DNA of 56,567 nucleotides from JABMRP01 sp964444795 (GTDB taxonomy: Bacteria > Planctomycetota > Planctomycetia > Pirellulales > Thermoguttaceae). The notes under the pieces were generated by a model, which did no database searches, was not told the origin of the DNA, and worked only from the letters and a program-made list of their open reading frames with translations. The stretch spans positions 1 to 56,567 of the forward strand of contig CAYUIQ010000019.1 in the NCBI GenBank assembly GCA_964444795.1, in the 5' to 3' direction. Shown piece by piece: positions 41,519 through 50,778 of the stretch (positions are counted from its first letter, which is position 1; every line of letters starts with the position of its first letter). The position numbers were made by a program, and so were the translations under genes.

Positions 41519-43270
41519 ATGGCTAGCTATTCTCTTCGCCAGAGTTCGGCCACACGGGCCTGTATCGCCGCGCTGGCGGCGTGCATATCAATGCTTCCCC
41601 CCGGCGGGGAATCACGGGCCCACGCGCAGCAAATATCTCCGCTGCCGTTTCGAGCCCCGTCGCCTCAAGCACCGTCGTCCAATGCGGCGAACCGACTCGG
41701 TGGGGGGGGGTCGATCATCCACCGGGTCGAGCATTCGCCGCCGACGATGGAGATGACCGTCAATACCAGCCGGATTCTGACGCTGGACGTGGACATTCCG
41801 CAGGCCCAGGTCAACAATCCCAATATTTTGGAATTGACACCCCTTTCGTCGAAGCAGGTCCAGATTTTCGCCAAGACACCGGGGGTGACACAGGTCAATC
41901 TTTGGGACCGCGACCCCCAATCGACCAACCCGGCTCCCAAGATCTACACCATCGACGTCGTGGTGGTGGGAGATGCCGAGGAGTTGCGGTTACTGCTGGA
42001 GCGGCAGTTTCCCAAGTCGGCGCTGCGCGTGACGCCCGTCTCGAAGAACGTCGTTATCTCCGGATACGTCGACATGGCGGACAACGTGCCCAAGATCATG
42101 CGGATCTGCGAGCAGTTCTACGGCCAGGCAATCAACAACATGACCGTCGGCGGCGTGCAGCAGGTCAATCTGCATATCAAGGTGATGGAAGTCTCGCGGA
42201 CAAAATTGCGCTCGCTCGGTTTCGATTTCGCCAAGATCACCGGCAGCAATGTCGTGGCCTCCAGCGTCAGCGGGCTTCTTACTGGTATCGCCGACGGCGT
42301 GGCAAGCGGCAGCGCGAAGGGGACGTTTTCCTTCGCGGTGGTGGAAGGCGGCGGGGCTTTCTTCGGGATATTGGAGGCATTGCGGCAGGATAGCCTGCTC
42401 AAGATACTCTCCGAGCCGACCCTGGTTACCATCAGCGGCCGGCCGGCTTACTTCCGCGTGGGCGGCGAGTTTCCCATCCTCGTGCCCGGAAGCCTGGGCA
42501 CCGTTGGGATCGAATATAAACGATTTGGCACGGAAGTCGATTTCGTGCCGATTGTGCTGGGTAACGGAAAGATACGCCTGGAGGTTCGTCCGAGAGTCAG
42601 CGAAATCGACAACTCCCGGGCTGTGCAGGTCGACGCGATTACCGTGCCCGGACTCTCGGTCCGCGAGGTGGATACCGGAGTGGAAATGGAAGCGGGGCAA
42701 ACGCTAGCCCTGGCCGGGTTGGTGCAGACGCGCACCGAAGCTCAACGCCGGGGGCTCCCCTGGGTCAGTGAAGTCCCTTATATCGGAGCGGCGTTTCGGC
42801 GCGTGGAACACGTCGACAACGAAATCGAACTGCTGATCATGGTCACGCCCGAGTTGGTCGAGGCCATGGATCAAGAGGAGGTCCCCCGATGCGGACCGGG
42901 AATGGGGACGAGATCACCGAACGACTGGGAGGCGTACATGCGAGGGCATCTCGAAATGCCCGCGTGCAACGGCTGCGGCGGCGTCGGGTGTCAATCTTGC
43001 ACCGGCTACGCCCACCCGGGGACGCCTCAAGTTGCCCCGGTCGGCGAAGTGCCCGCCGCTGGACAGGGTTCGTTTCCCCAACCCCCCGGACCACCATCGT
43101 CGGCGGGAATGCCGTCGGCGTCCGGTGGCTTCCAAGGAGCAAGGGGCGCGAGTTATCCGAATTCGTACACCGGGGCCAGCCGGCAATATCCCGCGCGAAC
43201 CGTCCCTTCGGCCAGAAGCAGCGGGCGTTCCGGGTTCATTGGGCCGGTCGGGTATGACGTAGCACAATAG
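41519..43270 (+). CDS. cpaC: Tad secretin CpaC (RcpA) with C-terminal Cys-rich knuckle
   Basis: 583 residues from the ATG at 41519 (AAGGAAG seven bases upstream). Signal peptide (IAALAACISMLPPGGESRAHAQ), an N-terminal BON/DUF2012-like part (VNTSRILTLDVDIPQAQVNNPNILELTPLSSKQVQI), periplasmic ring domain (VVVVGDAEELRLLLERQFPKSALRVTPVSKNVVISGYV), then the secretin core (GGAFFGILEALRQDSLLKILSEPTLVTISGRPAYFRVGGEFPI...VEMEAGQTLALAGLVQTRT). It forms the outer-membrane pore of the Tad pilus. Unusual is the tail: CNGCGGVGCQSCTGY (about 482-496), CxxC-x4-CxxC like a DnaJ-type zinc knuckle, followed by a Pro/Gly/Ser-rich stretch. Confidence 0.93.
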   Translation: MASYSLRQSSATRACIAALAACISMLPPGGESRAHAQQISPLPFRAPSPQAPSSNAANRLGGGGSIIHRVEHSPPTMEMTVNTSRILTLDVDIPQAQVNNPNILELTPLSSKQVQIFAKTPGVTQVNLWDRDPQSTNPAPKIYTIDVVVVGDAEELRLLLERQFPKSALRVTPVSKNVVISGYVDMADNVPKIMRICEQFYGQAINNMTVGGVQQVNLHIKVMEVSRTKLRSLGFDFAKITGSNVVASSVSGLLTGIADGVASGSAKGTFSFAVVEGGGAFFGILEALRQDSLLKILSEPTLVTISGRPAYFRVGGEFPILVPGSLGTVGIEYKRFGTEVDFVPIVLGNGKIRLEVRPRVSEIDNSRAVQVDAITVPGLSVREVDTGVEMEAGQTLALAGLVQTRTEAQRRGLPWVSEVPYIGAAFRRVEHVDNEIELLIMVTPELVEAMDQEEVPRCGPGMGTRSPNDWEAYMRGHLEMPACNGCGGVGCQSCTGYAHPGTPQVAPVGEVPAAGQGSFPQPPGPPSSAGMPSASGGFQGARGASYPNSYTGASRQYPARTVPSARSSGRSGFIGPVGYDVAQ

Positions 43271-43359
43271 AGAGGTTTGTCGCCGCCGAGGCGCTTCGCC
43301 GCGTCGAGCCCATTCGATGGACCCCGCGTTGGCGACGCGCTCTTGCCGTGTCCACTGCC

Positions 43360-44572
43360 ATGGAAAACGTTCTCAGACTTGCCATCGTCGATCCGGATGA
43401 CCGCGCGCGACGCGTTGAAGGCAACGCTTCTGGGCATGGACATGATTTGGCTGGAGGCCGAGTCTTCCCGCTACGAGTTCTTCACCGACATCGTCGCGCA
43501 AACCAATCCCGACATCGGCCTGATCGGTCTGGACGGCGACCCCGACAAGGCGCTCAATCTGGTTGCCGAGTTGTCGGCCAGTTGTCCCGACTGTTCGATC
43601 CTGGTCGTCAGTTCGTCGACCGACGGAAACCTGATCCTCCGCGCTATGCGGGCGGGGGCCAAGGAGTTCCTCCCCCAACCGATTCGGCTTGAGGATCTGC
43701 TCGGTGCATTGGAACGCATCAGCGATCGGCGTTTCGGCAAGAAAGAAGGGCGGCATCGGGGGAGCAAGGTGATCGCCGTAGCCGGTGCGACCGGCGGCGT
43801 GGGAACGACCAGCCTGGCAGTGAACCTGGGATGCGCACTGGCGGGAAACGAGAGCAACACGGCGGCGCTGGTCGATCTCGATCTCTGCCTGGGGGACGCC
43901 GACGTTTGCCTCGACACGATTCCCGACTATACCCTGGTCGACGTGGCCCAGAACGTGACGCGCCTGGATTTCGCGTTGTTGAAACGTTCGCTGACGAAGC
44001 ACTCTTCCGGTCTCTTTCTCCTGCCTCGTCCGGTCCGACTGGAAGACATCGACCTGATCACACCTGAAGATCTGCGCCGCGTCATCGGGTTGCTCAAAGC
44101 CACTTTTTCCCACCTGGTGCTCGATCTGTCGAAAAGCTACAGCCCGATCGATCGCGTGGCTATGGAAATGGCGGACCACGTTCTTCTGGTAACCCAACTC
44201 GATCTTCCCTGTCTGAGAAACATCGTGCGACTCATGTCGTCCTTCAACGAAATGGAGTCGCTTGCCGACAAGATCAAGATCGTCGTCAACCGCGTGGGAC
44301 TGGACAACGGGCAGATCACCACGAAGAAGGCTCAGGAAACGATCGGCAAGGAGGTGTTCTGGCAGTTCCCCAACGACTATCGCACGATGGTCGAGGTTCG
44401 CAACAACGGCGTGCCGTTGGTCGAACAGTCCCCCAAAGCCGCCGTCACGCAGTCGTACCTCGCCTTGGCCGATTGGTTTTCCGGCAAAAGCACCGATTCG
44501 CCTTCCTCCTCCGGCGGCAAGGAATCGGTCATCGGCCGTTTCCTGCCATTCTTGTCGAGCAAGCAGAAGTAG
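43360..44572 (+). CDS. tadZ: TadZ/CpaE-like ATPase, frameshifted near the 5' end
   Basis: MENVLRLAIVDPDDRAR, the expected receiver-like N-terminus, is read from the ATG at 43360. The rest (DALKATLLGMDMIWLEAESSRYEFFTDIV..., to 44572) is in another frame. The break falls in a CG-repeat at 43402-43409, and one extra CG would restore a single frame. A shorter protein (391 residues) can start at the ATG 43397. Further on: a receiver-like domain, then a MinD/ParA-like ATPase with a deviant Walker A (GATGGVGTTSLAVN, no signature Lys, as in many TadZ), DLDLCLGDADVCLD, and LDLSKSYSP. TadZ places the Tad machinery at the cell pole. Decay, phase switch and assembly error are all possible. Confidence 0.88.
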
Positions 44573-44631
44573 CCGCCACAACCAGTGCAATCGGCACATC
44601 CCGCTCGCCCCCCTTCCCTAGCTGCCGTACT

Positions 44632-44666
44632 GCGACGAGGTTATCTCCTTGAGGTCTCCTCGTCGC
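44632..44666 (+). other. Hairpin between tadZ and tadA
   Basis: A perfect nine-base inverted repeat gcgacgagg/cctcgtcgc with a 17-base loop, in a 226-base gap unusual for an otherwise compact operon. There is no T tract. It could be an RNA processing or attenuation site. Confidence 0.4.
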
Positions 44667-44798
44667 GGGAAACTCTTCCGATTAGGCGGTTTCTTGCCGT
44701 TGCGTAAGCTATGTTTCTATGGGCCCGCTGTGTCATTTCTCCGCGGTTCCCCCGTCTCGTCACGAAGGAAAGGCCGGCCACTGGAATAGGTCTTAGGA

Positions 44799-46107
44799 AT
44801 GAAAACGATGCCACCCACGCTGCGTACCGGCGAATCGAAGCAACAGGGTTTCGAAGACCTCAAACGACGGATCCACAGCAAACTGGTCGACAAGCTCGAC
44901 CTGGCTCGCGTCGGCGAATTGGAGGGGGATGTCCTCCGCCGCGAGATTCGCCTGGTGGTCGAGCACCTTTGCGACTCTGCTCAATCGCAACGAACGGGAA
45001 CGCCTCATTGAGGAAGTGCTCGATGAAACGTTCGGCTTGGGACCGCTGGAATTGCTGCTCAAAGACTCCTCGATCAGCGACATTCTGATCAACGGACCGA
45101 AAAATGTCTACGTCGAACGCCGCGGCAAGATGGAAAGGACCGCCGTCGTCTTTCGCGACAACGACCACCTGATGCAGATCATCGACCGGATCGTCTCACA
45201 AGTGGGGCGGCGCGTCGACGAAGTGTGTCCGCTGGTCGACGCCCGGCTGGCCGACGGTTCCCGCGTCAATGCCGTCATACCTCCCTTGGCGTTGGACGGG
45301 GCGTCGGTCTCGATTCGCCGATTCGGTTCCAATCCGCTCAAACTGGAAGATCTGCTCAACTACAAGGCCTTCACGCCGGAAATGGTCATGCTGCTGGAAG
45401 GCGCCATCAAGGCCCGGCTCAACATCATCATCTCCGGCGGAACCGGCTCCGGGAAGACAACGCTGCTGAACACGCTTTCCAGCTTCATCTCCAACGAAGA
45501 CCGGATCGTCACCATTGAAGACGCCGCCGAATTGCAGTTGCAGCAGGAACACGTCGTCCGACTGGAGACGCGCCCGCCGAACATCGAAGGAAAGGGTGCC
45601 ATTTCGGCTACCGATCTGGTGCGAAACACCCTGCGCATGCGGCCCGAGCGGATCATCATCGGCGAATGCCGCGGGCCGGAAACGCTCGACATGCTCCAGG
45701 CCATGAACACCGGCCACGAGGGGTCGCTGACCACGATCCACGCCAACACGCCGCGCGACGGCGTGGCGCGTATCGAAACGATGATCACGATGGCCGGGTT
45801 TGAACTTCCCCTGAAAGCCATGCGGCAGCAAGTGGCCAGTGCCGTCGACTTGATCGTCCAGGCAAGCCGGCTGCAAGGCGGCCCGCGAAAAATTACCCAT
45901 ATCACGGAAGTCGTGGGCATGGAGCAGGACACGATCGTCATGCAGGATATTTATCGCTACCTGCAAGACGGGATTGACGAGAACGGGCGGGCCTACGGGC
46001 GGTTTATCGCCGAGGGGGTTCGCCCGACGTTCATGGATCGACTGGAGGCAGCCGGCGTGCGGTTGCCCTCCAGCGCTTTCCGCCAGCGTGTAATGATGGA
46101 GGATTAG
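44799..46107 (+). CDS. tadA: Tad secretion ATPase TadA/CpaF, frameshifted near the 5' end
   Basis: From the ATG at 44799 the first frame gives FEDLKRRIHSKLVDKLDLARVGELEGDVLRREIRLVVEHLCD, the standard CpaF N-terminal helices. At 44975-44977 the reading passes to another frame as LLNRNERERLIEEVLDETFGLGPLELLL and stays open to the stop. In known CpaF proteins about four residues lie between those parts, so a deletion (about 11 bases) is likely, or a small assembly error. A shorter protein could start at GTG 44929. Downstream motifs are intact: Walker A GGTGSGKTTLLN, Asp box TIEDAAELQL, Walker B-type RPERIIIGECRGPE, His box TGHEGSLTTIHAN. It powers pilus assembly. Confidence 0.88.
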
Positions 46108-46115
46108 TCTCTGCC

Positions 46116-47087
46116 ATGGACCCAATGTTTCTAGCCATAATTGCCTTCGTCGGCGTTTCCGCGATGGTCGGCGGCGCAGCGCTCTTGTTGCGTCCCAGTC
46201 CCGCCAACAAGGTGGAAGACCGACTGGACGTATTGACCGGAACCGGTTCGCCCTCTTCCGGCAAGGATGGGGCGATGGGCGGCAACAGCGTGCTGGCCCA
46301 ACCGCTGGACCTGATGCCCGGGTTCTTAGAGAACCTGCTCAGCCGATTCACCAATTTCAATCGCCTCTTCGAGCAAGCCGACACGTCGCTGACGTTCGCC
46401 CGGCTTGCAGCGGTCTCGGCGTTCATGGCGGTTGGCGCCGCGGTGGTCTCGATCCCCTTGCAGATCAACACGGCGCTCATACCCGTGGTGGCGCTGCTGA
46501 TGGGACTGACCCCCATGGCGTGGCTTCTCTGGCGACGAAGCCGACGGCTCAAAGCATTCGCCGCCCAACTGCCCGACGCGCTGGAAATGCTCGCCCGGGC
46601 GTTGAGAGCGGGGCAAAGTCTGGCCGCCGGATTCCAGATGGTGGCCGGCGAAATGAGCGCCCCCATCGGCAAAGAGTTTGGCCGCGTCTTCGAGGAGCAG
46701 AACCTCGGAAACTCCATGGAGGAATCGCTCAACTCGCTGACCGAACGGGTCCCCAACCTCGACCTGAGCTTCTTCGCCACGGCCGTCATCCTCCAGCGCC
46801 AGACCGGCGGTGATCTGGCCGAGATCCTCGACAAAATCGGCAAACTGATCCGCGAACGGTTTCAGATCTGGGGACAAGTCCAGGCGTTGACCGGCGAAGG
46901 GCGTCTCTCGGGTATCGTCTTGCTGGCGCTGCCGCCGGCGTTGTTCTTGGCCGTATATCAATTGAACCCCGAGTACATTACGCCGCTGTTTACCACGCCG
47001 CTGGGAAAGAAAATGCTGGCCTTCGCGATCTTCCTGCAGGTGCTGGGGGCCATCGTGATTAAGAAAATCATTACCATTAAGGTGTGA
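46116..47087 (+). CDS. tadB: Tad inner-membrane platform protein TadB
   Basis: 323 residues. N-terminal helix (FLAIIAFVGVSAMVGGAALLL), a linker, two mid helices, then a T2SSF domain (AAQLPDALEMLARALRAGQSLAAGFQMVAGEM) ending in further helices (GIVLLALPPALFLAVYQL; LAFAIFLQVLGAIVI). The PLGxxMLxxAI-type end is typical of TadB. With TadC it forms the inner-membrane platform driven by TadA. It begins eight bases after tadA. Confidence 0.93.
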   Translation: MDPMFLAIIAFVGVSAMVGGAALLLRPSPANKVEDRLDVLTGTGSPSSGKDGAMGGNSVLAQPLDLMPGFLENLLSRFTNFNRLFEQADTSLTFARLAAVSAFMAVGAAVVSIPLQINTALIPVVALLMGLTPMAWLLWRRSRRLKAFAAQLPDALEMLARALRAGQSLAAGFQMVAGEMSAPIGKEFGRVFEEQNLGNSMEESLNSLTERVPNLDLSFFATAVILQRQTGGDLAEILDKIGKLIRERFQIWGQVQALTGEGRLSGIVLLALPPALFLAVYQLNPEYITPLFTTPLGKKMLAFAIFLQVLGAIVIKKIITIKV

Positions 47088-47094
47088 GGCTACC

Positions 47095-48075
47095 GTGATT
47101 CTCGCCGAACAACTGATTTCGTTTCAGGCCGTCTACCCCTTTGCCCTCTTCGGCGCGTTCGCCGTACTGGCCTGGATGGCAATGAACCGCTTGGCTGCCA
47201 CGAAGCCCCGCGCGCTGGAACGACTCGACGAACTCAAGGACCCTTCCTCCCGCCGCCGCGACGCCGAGTCGATTACGGGGAAGAAGTCCGACAAAGTCAC
47301 CAAGGTCCTCGAAGCGGCCAGCCCCGCGCTGGCCAAGGCCCTGGAGCCCAAGAGCGACGCCGAACGAGGTAAACTCAAAGACCGGCTCACCAGCGCCGGA
47401 TTTCGCGGGGAATCGGCTTCCAGTATCTTCCTGGGATTGAAATTCGCCGGACTCCTGGCCGGGTTGTTCCTCGGTGGGGGGTTCGCGATGCTGGTCTCGG
47501 GAGTCACCCAGAACTCGATGATCTCCGCCATCGGGATGACCGGGTTTCTGTTCTACCTGCCCGATCTCGTTCTCTTCTTCATTGGCAGCCGTCGACGCAC
47601 CGCTATCTTTCTCGGACTCCCCGACGCGCTGGACCTGCTGGTCGTTTGCGTCGAAGCCGGGCTCGGCTTGGATCAGGCGATGCGAAAAGTAGCCGAGGAA
47701 ATGGCCAATACCCATCCGGTGATTGCCGAGGAGTTCTCGATCTGCAATCTCCAACTCCAGATGGGACGCGCCCGCGCCGAGGTGTTGCACGAATTGGGGC
47801 TGCGATCCGGAGTACCCGATCTGCGCGGCCTGGCGGCGATCATCATCCAGGCCGACAAGTTCGGTTCGAGTGTCGCCCAGGCGCTCCGTGTTCAGAGCGA
47901 TTCGATGCGCGTCCGGCGGCGTCAATTGGCCGAGGAAAAAGCGGCCAAGACCGCCGTTAAGCTCATCTTCCCCCTGGTGCTGTTCATCTTTCCCGGCATT
48001 TTCGTCGTGCTCGTCGGGCCCGCGGCGATCACCTATATGACCGAGTTGGCGCCGAAAATGGGTGGTAGCAAATAG
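47095..48075 (+). CDS. tadC: Tad inner-membrane platform protein TadC
   Basis: 326 residues from a GTG, seven bases after tadB. N-terminal helix (FALFGAFAVLAWMAMNRL), linker, helices (IFLGLKFAGLLAGLFLGGGFAMLV; ISAIGMTGFLFYLPDLVLFFI), then the T2SSF domain (LPDALDLLVVCVEAGLGLDQAMRKVAEEM), and the family end AEEKAAKTAVKLIFPLVLFIFPGIFVVLVGPA. The end motif (AxKxxVKLxFPLxxFIFP) is diagnostic of TadC. It forms a platform pair with TadB. Confidence 0.94.
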   Translation: MILAEQLISFQAVYPFALFGAFAVLAWMAMNRLAATKPRALERLDELKDPSSRRRDAESITGKKSDKVTKVLEAASPALAKALEPKSDAERGKLKDRLTSAGFRGESASSIFLGLKFAGLLAGLFLGGGFAMLVSGVTQNSMISAIGMTGFLFYLPDLVLFFIGSRRRTAIFLGLPDALDLLVVCVEAGLGLDQAMRKVAEEMANTHPVIAEEFSICNLQLQMGRARAEVLHELGLRSGVPDLRGLAAIIIQADKFGSSVAQALRVQSDSMRVRRRQLAEEKAAKTAVKLIFPLVLFIFPGIFVVLVGPAAITYMTELAPKMGGSK

Positions 48076-48267
48076 CCCCCGACGGTTCCGATTAGAGGTG
48101 TCCATCCAATGGAGCCACAGACGGCGCCCCATTTCTGCCGATAACGATCCTGGTTTACCGCGGCCGGCACTCACGTGACACCCCGCCAGCGGTGGGTATT
48201 GCCCTGGCCGAAACAGCTCCGCCTTTCAGACGCGGGTTCGGATGAGTTTCGCTATGGAGATTAGATC

Positions 48268-48813
48268 ATGACACGGATGGGATTGTCCACTCTCTTGACC
48301 CTGTTGCTCACAGCCGCGTGCGCATCCCCCGTTCGAGCGGATGTTTTTGCGCGCCTCTTTCGGCATATGGAATCCGACTTCCGAACAATCAACGCATGGC
48401 CCTATCCCCACGTCATCCCCGATCGGCAACACGTACAGACTCCCTTCGACATCATGACGCAAAACGGTCGTCGGCGGCAGAACACGCTGGGAGAGTACCA
48501 CTTCCAGCGCGATACCGCGGACGTCACGGAGGCGGGCTGGCAGAAGATTCGCCAGGTCATTCTCAAGTCGCCGCCCCAATACCGCACTGTTTTCGTCCAG
48601 CGATCGACCGACCCGAGCGAGACGGCCGCCCGCGTGGAAACCGTCAAGAAGATCGCGGCCCGATTCATGACCGAGGGGGGCCTTCCCCAAGTACTGGTAA
48701 CCAACGACGGACCGGCCGGATGGCCCGCCGAGCGTATCCAAACGATCGATACCCGTTACCGCGACTCGGCACCCGACCCCCGACTCCCCGCGCCCAAACA
48801 AGAGTCCCAGTAG
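48268..48813 (+). CDS. Secreted protein of the tad locus, unknown function
   Basis: 181 residues. Signal peptide (STLLTLLLTAACASPVRA), then a helical, basic mature part: DVFARLFRHMESDFRTINAWPYPHVIPDRQHVQTPFDIM, TLGEYHF (possible beta signature), and SETAARVETVKKIAARF, which vaguely recalls OmpA-like C-terminal domains. The Pro-rich end is likely disordered. It follows tadC by 190 bases on the same strand and precedes the TPR lipoprotein, so a Tad-associated envelope role is likely by position. No named family. Confidence 0.72.
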   Translation: MTRMGLSTLLTLLLTAACASPVRADVFARLFRHMESDFRTINAWPYPHVIPDRQHVQTPFDIMTQNGRRRQNTLGEYHFQRDTADVTEAGWQKIRQVILKSPPQYRTVFVQRSTDPSETAARVETVKKIAARFMTEGGLPQVLVTNDGPAGWPAERIQTIDTRYRDSAPDPRLPAPKQESQ

Positions 48814-49354
48814 CCCGCATTTCTCACGCTGGGTGAATTCGTGGGCGCCTCGGGCATTCTGCCCGTGTGTAGCACGGGCACAGGTGCTGGCGCCAATGGC
48901 GCCCGCCACACCACCGCCGCGCTTGTCCCGGCGCGGTGATGATTGAAGCCTACACGCTCCCCGCGCCCTCCCGCCAGATTCGTCACCCAGAGATGCGGTT
49001 TCCTCGTCCACCCAACGATGTTGTGTGGGCTGTGGCCGGGCATGGCTGCTCCCCATCCGGGGGGAGACCTGCGGTCGGTTCAGGGGCGAGGTCGGGAGAC
49101 CCACGCCTAGCGTGGTTGGGTAACGGCCCCCCTCCGCTCGCCAACCCTTCGTCGCGGAATGCCCCCCTTACAACTGGCACGACCGTTAAACTCCCTGCAA
49201 ATCCCCAATTCAGTTACAGGCTCGGTTCACGTTCGGTCGATCATTAAACGGAAACCGTTCCATGCGGACGAGTCTCGGTGGCTGCCCACACGGCCTCTCG
49301 GCTTGCGGACAGCTTCGTCAGACATGCTCGGAGTTACGGAGGTGCGAGGTGAGA
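48814..49354. other. Intergenic region with short palindromes
   Basis: About 540 bases between two tad-locus genes. It contains ggcgccaatggcgcc (about 48889-48903, self-complementary) and a run of GC-rich short repeats (ccgtgtgtagcacggg). The translations have no protein character. I see no RNA gene. The final 60 bases carry the ribosome-binding site (gaggtgaga) of the next gene. Confidence 0.4.
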
Positions 49355-50755
49355 ATGGCCTTACTCGGATATCTGACTGTGGCAACAGGTTGGGTTGGCA
49401 TGTTGGCCGGCTGCGCCGGACCCCTGAGAGAGTCCAACCCAGGCTCTTCCGGCGTCACGGGAACGACCCAAAATGCCTCAACCACCGGCACCAAACAGGT
49501 CTTCACGGCAGCCCACGCCTTCCGGCCAGACGGCAGCCAACCGGGTGGGGGCAACGAAATTACGTTGACCTCGGGAATCACCGACAACGTGGTCACGCAG
49601 TCGATATCCTCGACGTTTAAGAAGGCCGGCGACGGCCTGTCGGCCATGTTCGCGTCGGATGATCTGCCGCCGGCGCGGGCCAACGATCCGGTGTTGCTCT
49701 CGTCCAAGTCAAAGCCACCGGGGCCCGACTTGTATGTTTCGGTCGCCCGAGTCTACATCCAATCGAACAAATTGGTCGAAGCCGAACAACAATACATGCG
49801 GGCGTTGCGCATCGATCCCACGCATCTGGTCGCGTTGCAGGAATACGGCCGGCTTAAAGGCATGCAAGGCGAGTTGGGCGAGGCGGCAACATTGTACGAG
49901 AAAGCAGCCAGAAATCACCCCAACGAACCTTCCCCGATGAACGGTCTCGGACTATGCCTGGCCCGGATGGGCCGACGCGAGGAGGCGTACCGAGCGTTGC
50001 TGCGGGGCGTGCAATTGGCCCCGCGAGTCCCCCTGTATCGCAACAATCTGGCCATTCTGCTAGTCGACATGGGTCGCAGCGACGAGGCATTGCCCCATTT
50101 GCAGGCGGCGGCGGCGCTGACCCGGTCGGGCATTGCGCCCGACGACGCGGTCGCCCATTTCAATCTCGGATATCTTCTGAAGAAGAAGGGCGATTCCAAG
50201 AAGGCCCTGCAACATTTTGTCACCGCATCGCAAAAGGCCCCTGCCTGGGCCCCGGCACGCGAGCGAGCACAGCAACTCCAGGCGATGCTCGGTGGAGTCC
50301 GCCAGGCGACGCGTCCGCCGGCCCCGCCGACAACGAGAGCGGGTGGTGGACGTCCGGCGCCGACTGCGGGGCAATCCGGGAATCCTTTGCGCAACGGCAA
50401 TTCGGCCGGTACGCTGCCCGTGGGGCCATCCGGTTATCCTGGCGCGGGCCGCCAAGGCAGCCTCCGCCGACTTCCTCCTCCGGACCCGCGGCATCAGTTA
50501 CCGCCACTTCCGCCGGTGACCAGTGCCCCTGCGGCGTCCAATACCCCCCCGGCGACCTTGCCGTCCAGGCTGGCACCCGGTACGGGGAACGCATCGATCG
50601 AACCGCTGCCGCCGGTCAATTCCTCCGGCGCGTCGGGTAATCCGAAACGATCCCCGCTGCCGACCACCACGGTCCAGCCGGCCGAATCGACGACCGCCCC
50701 GGCCGCTCCCCGGCCACCGGTGATCGAACCGCTGCCGCCGGTTGGGCCAAACTGA
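49355..50755 (+). CDS. TPR lipoprotein, TadD-like
   Basis: 466 residues from the ATG at 49355 (GAGGTGAGA directly upstream); a longer frame begins 31 codons earlier. Type II signal with lipobox LAGC (MALLGYLTVATGWVGMLAGC). About five TPR-like units lie between residues 135 and 305: PDLYVSVARVYIQSNKLVEAEQQYMRALRIDPT, HLVALQEYGRLKGMQGELGEAATLYEKAARNHPN and so on. The last 150 residues are Pro/Gly/Ser/Thr-rich and probably disordered. TadD in other Tad loci is a TPR lipoprotein that helps the secretin assemble. Same strand and end of the locus support that role. Confidence 0.8.
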   Translation: MALLGYLTVATGWVGMLAGCAGPLRESNPGSSGVTGTTQNASTTGTKQVFTAAHAFRPDGSQPGGGNEITLTSGITDNVVTQSISSTFKKAGDGLSAMFASDDLPPARANDPVLLSSKSKPPGPDLYVSVARVYIQSNKLVEAEQQYMRALRIDPTHLVALQEYGRLKGMQGELGEAATLYEKAARNHPNEPSPMNGLGLCLARMGRREEAYRALLRGVQLAPRVPLYRNNLAILLVDMGRSDEALPHLQAAAALTRSGIAPDDAVAHFNLGYLLKKKGDSKKALQHFVTASQKAPAWAPARERAQQLQAMLGGVRQATRPPAPPTTRAGGGRPAPTAGQSGNPLRNGNSAGTLPVGPSGYPGAGRQGSLRRLPPPDPRHQLPPLPPVTSAPAASNTPPATLPSRLAPGTGNASIEPLPPVNSSGASGNPKRSPLPTTTVQPAESTTAPAAPRPPVIEPLPPVGPN

Positions 50756-50778
50756 GGCAGAAGTCCCGAGCCACTCGG

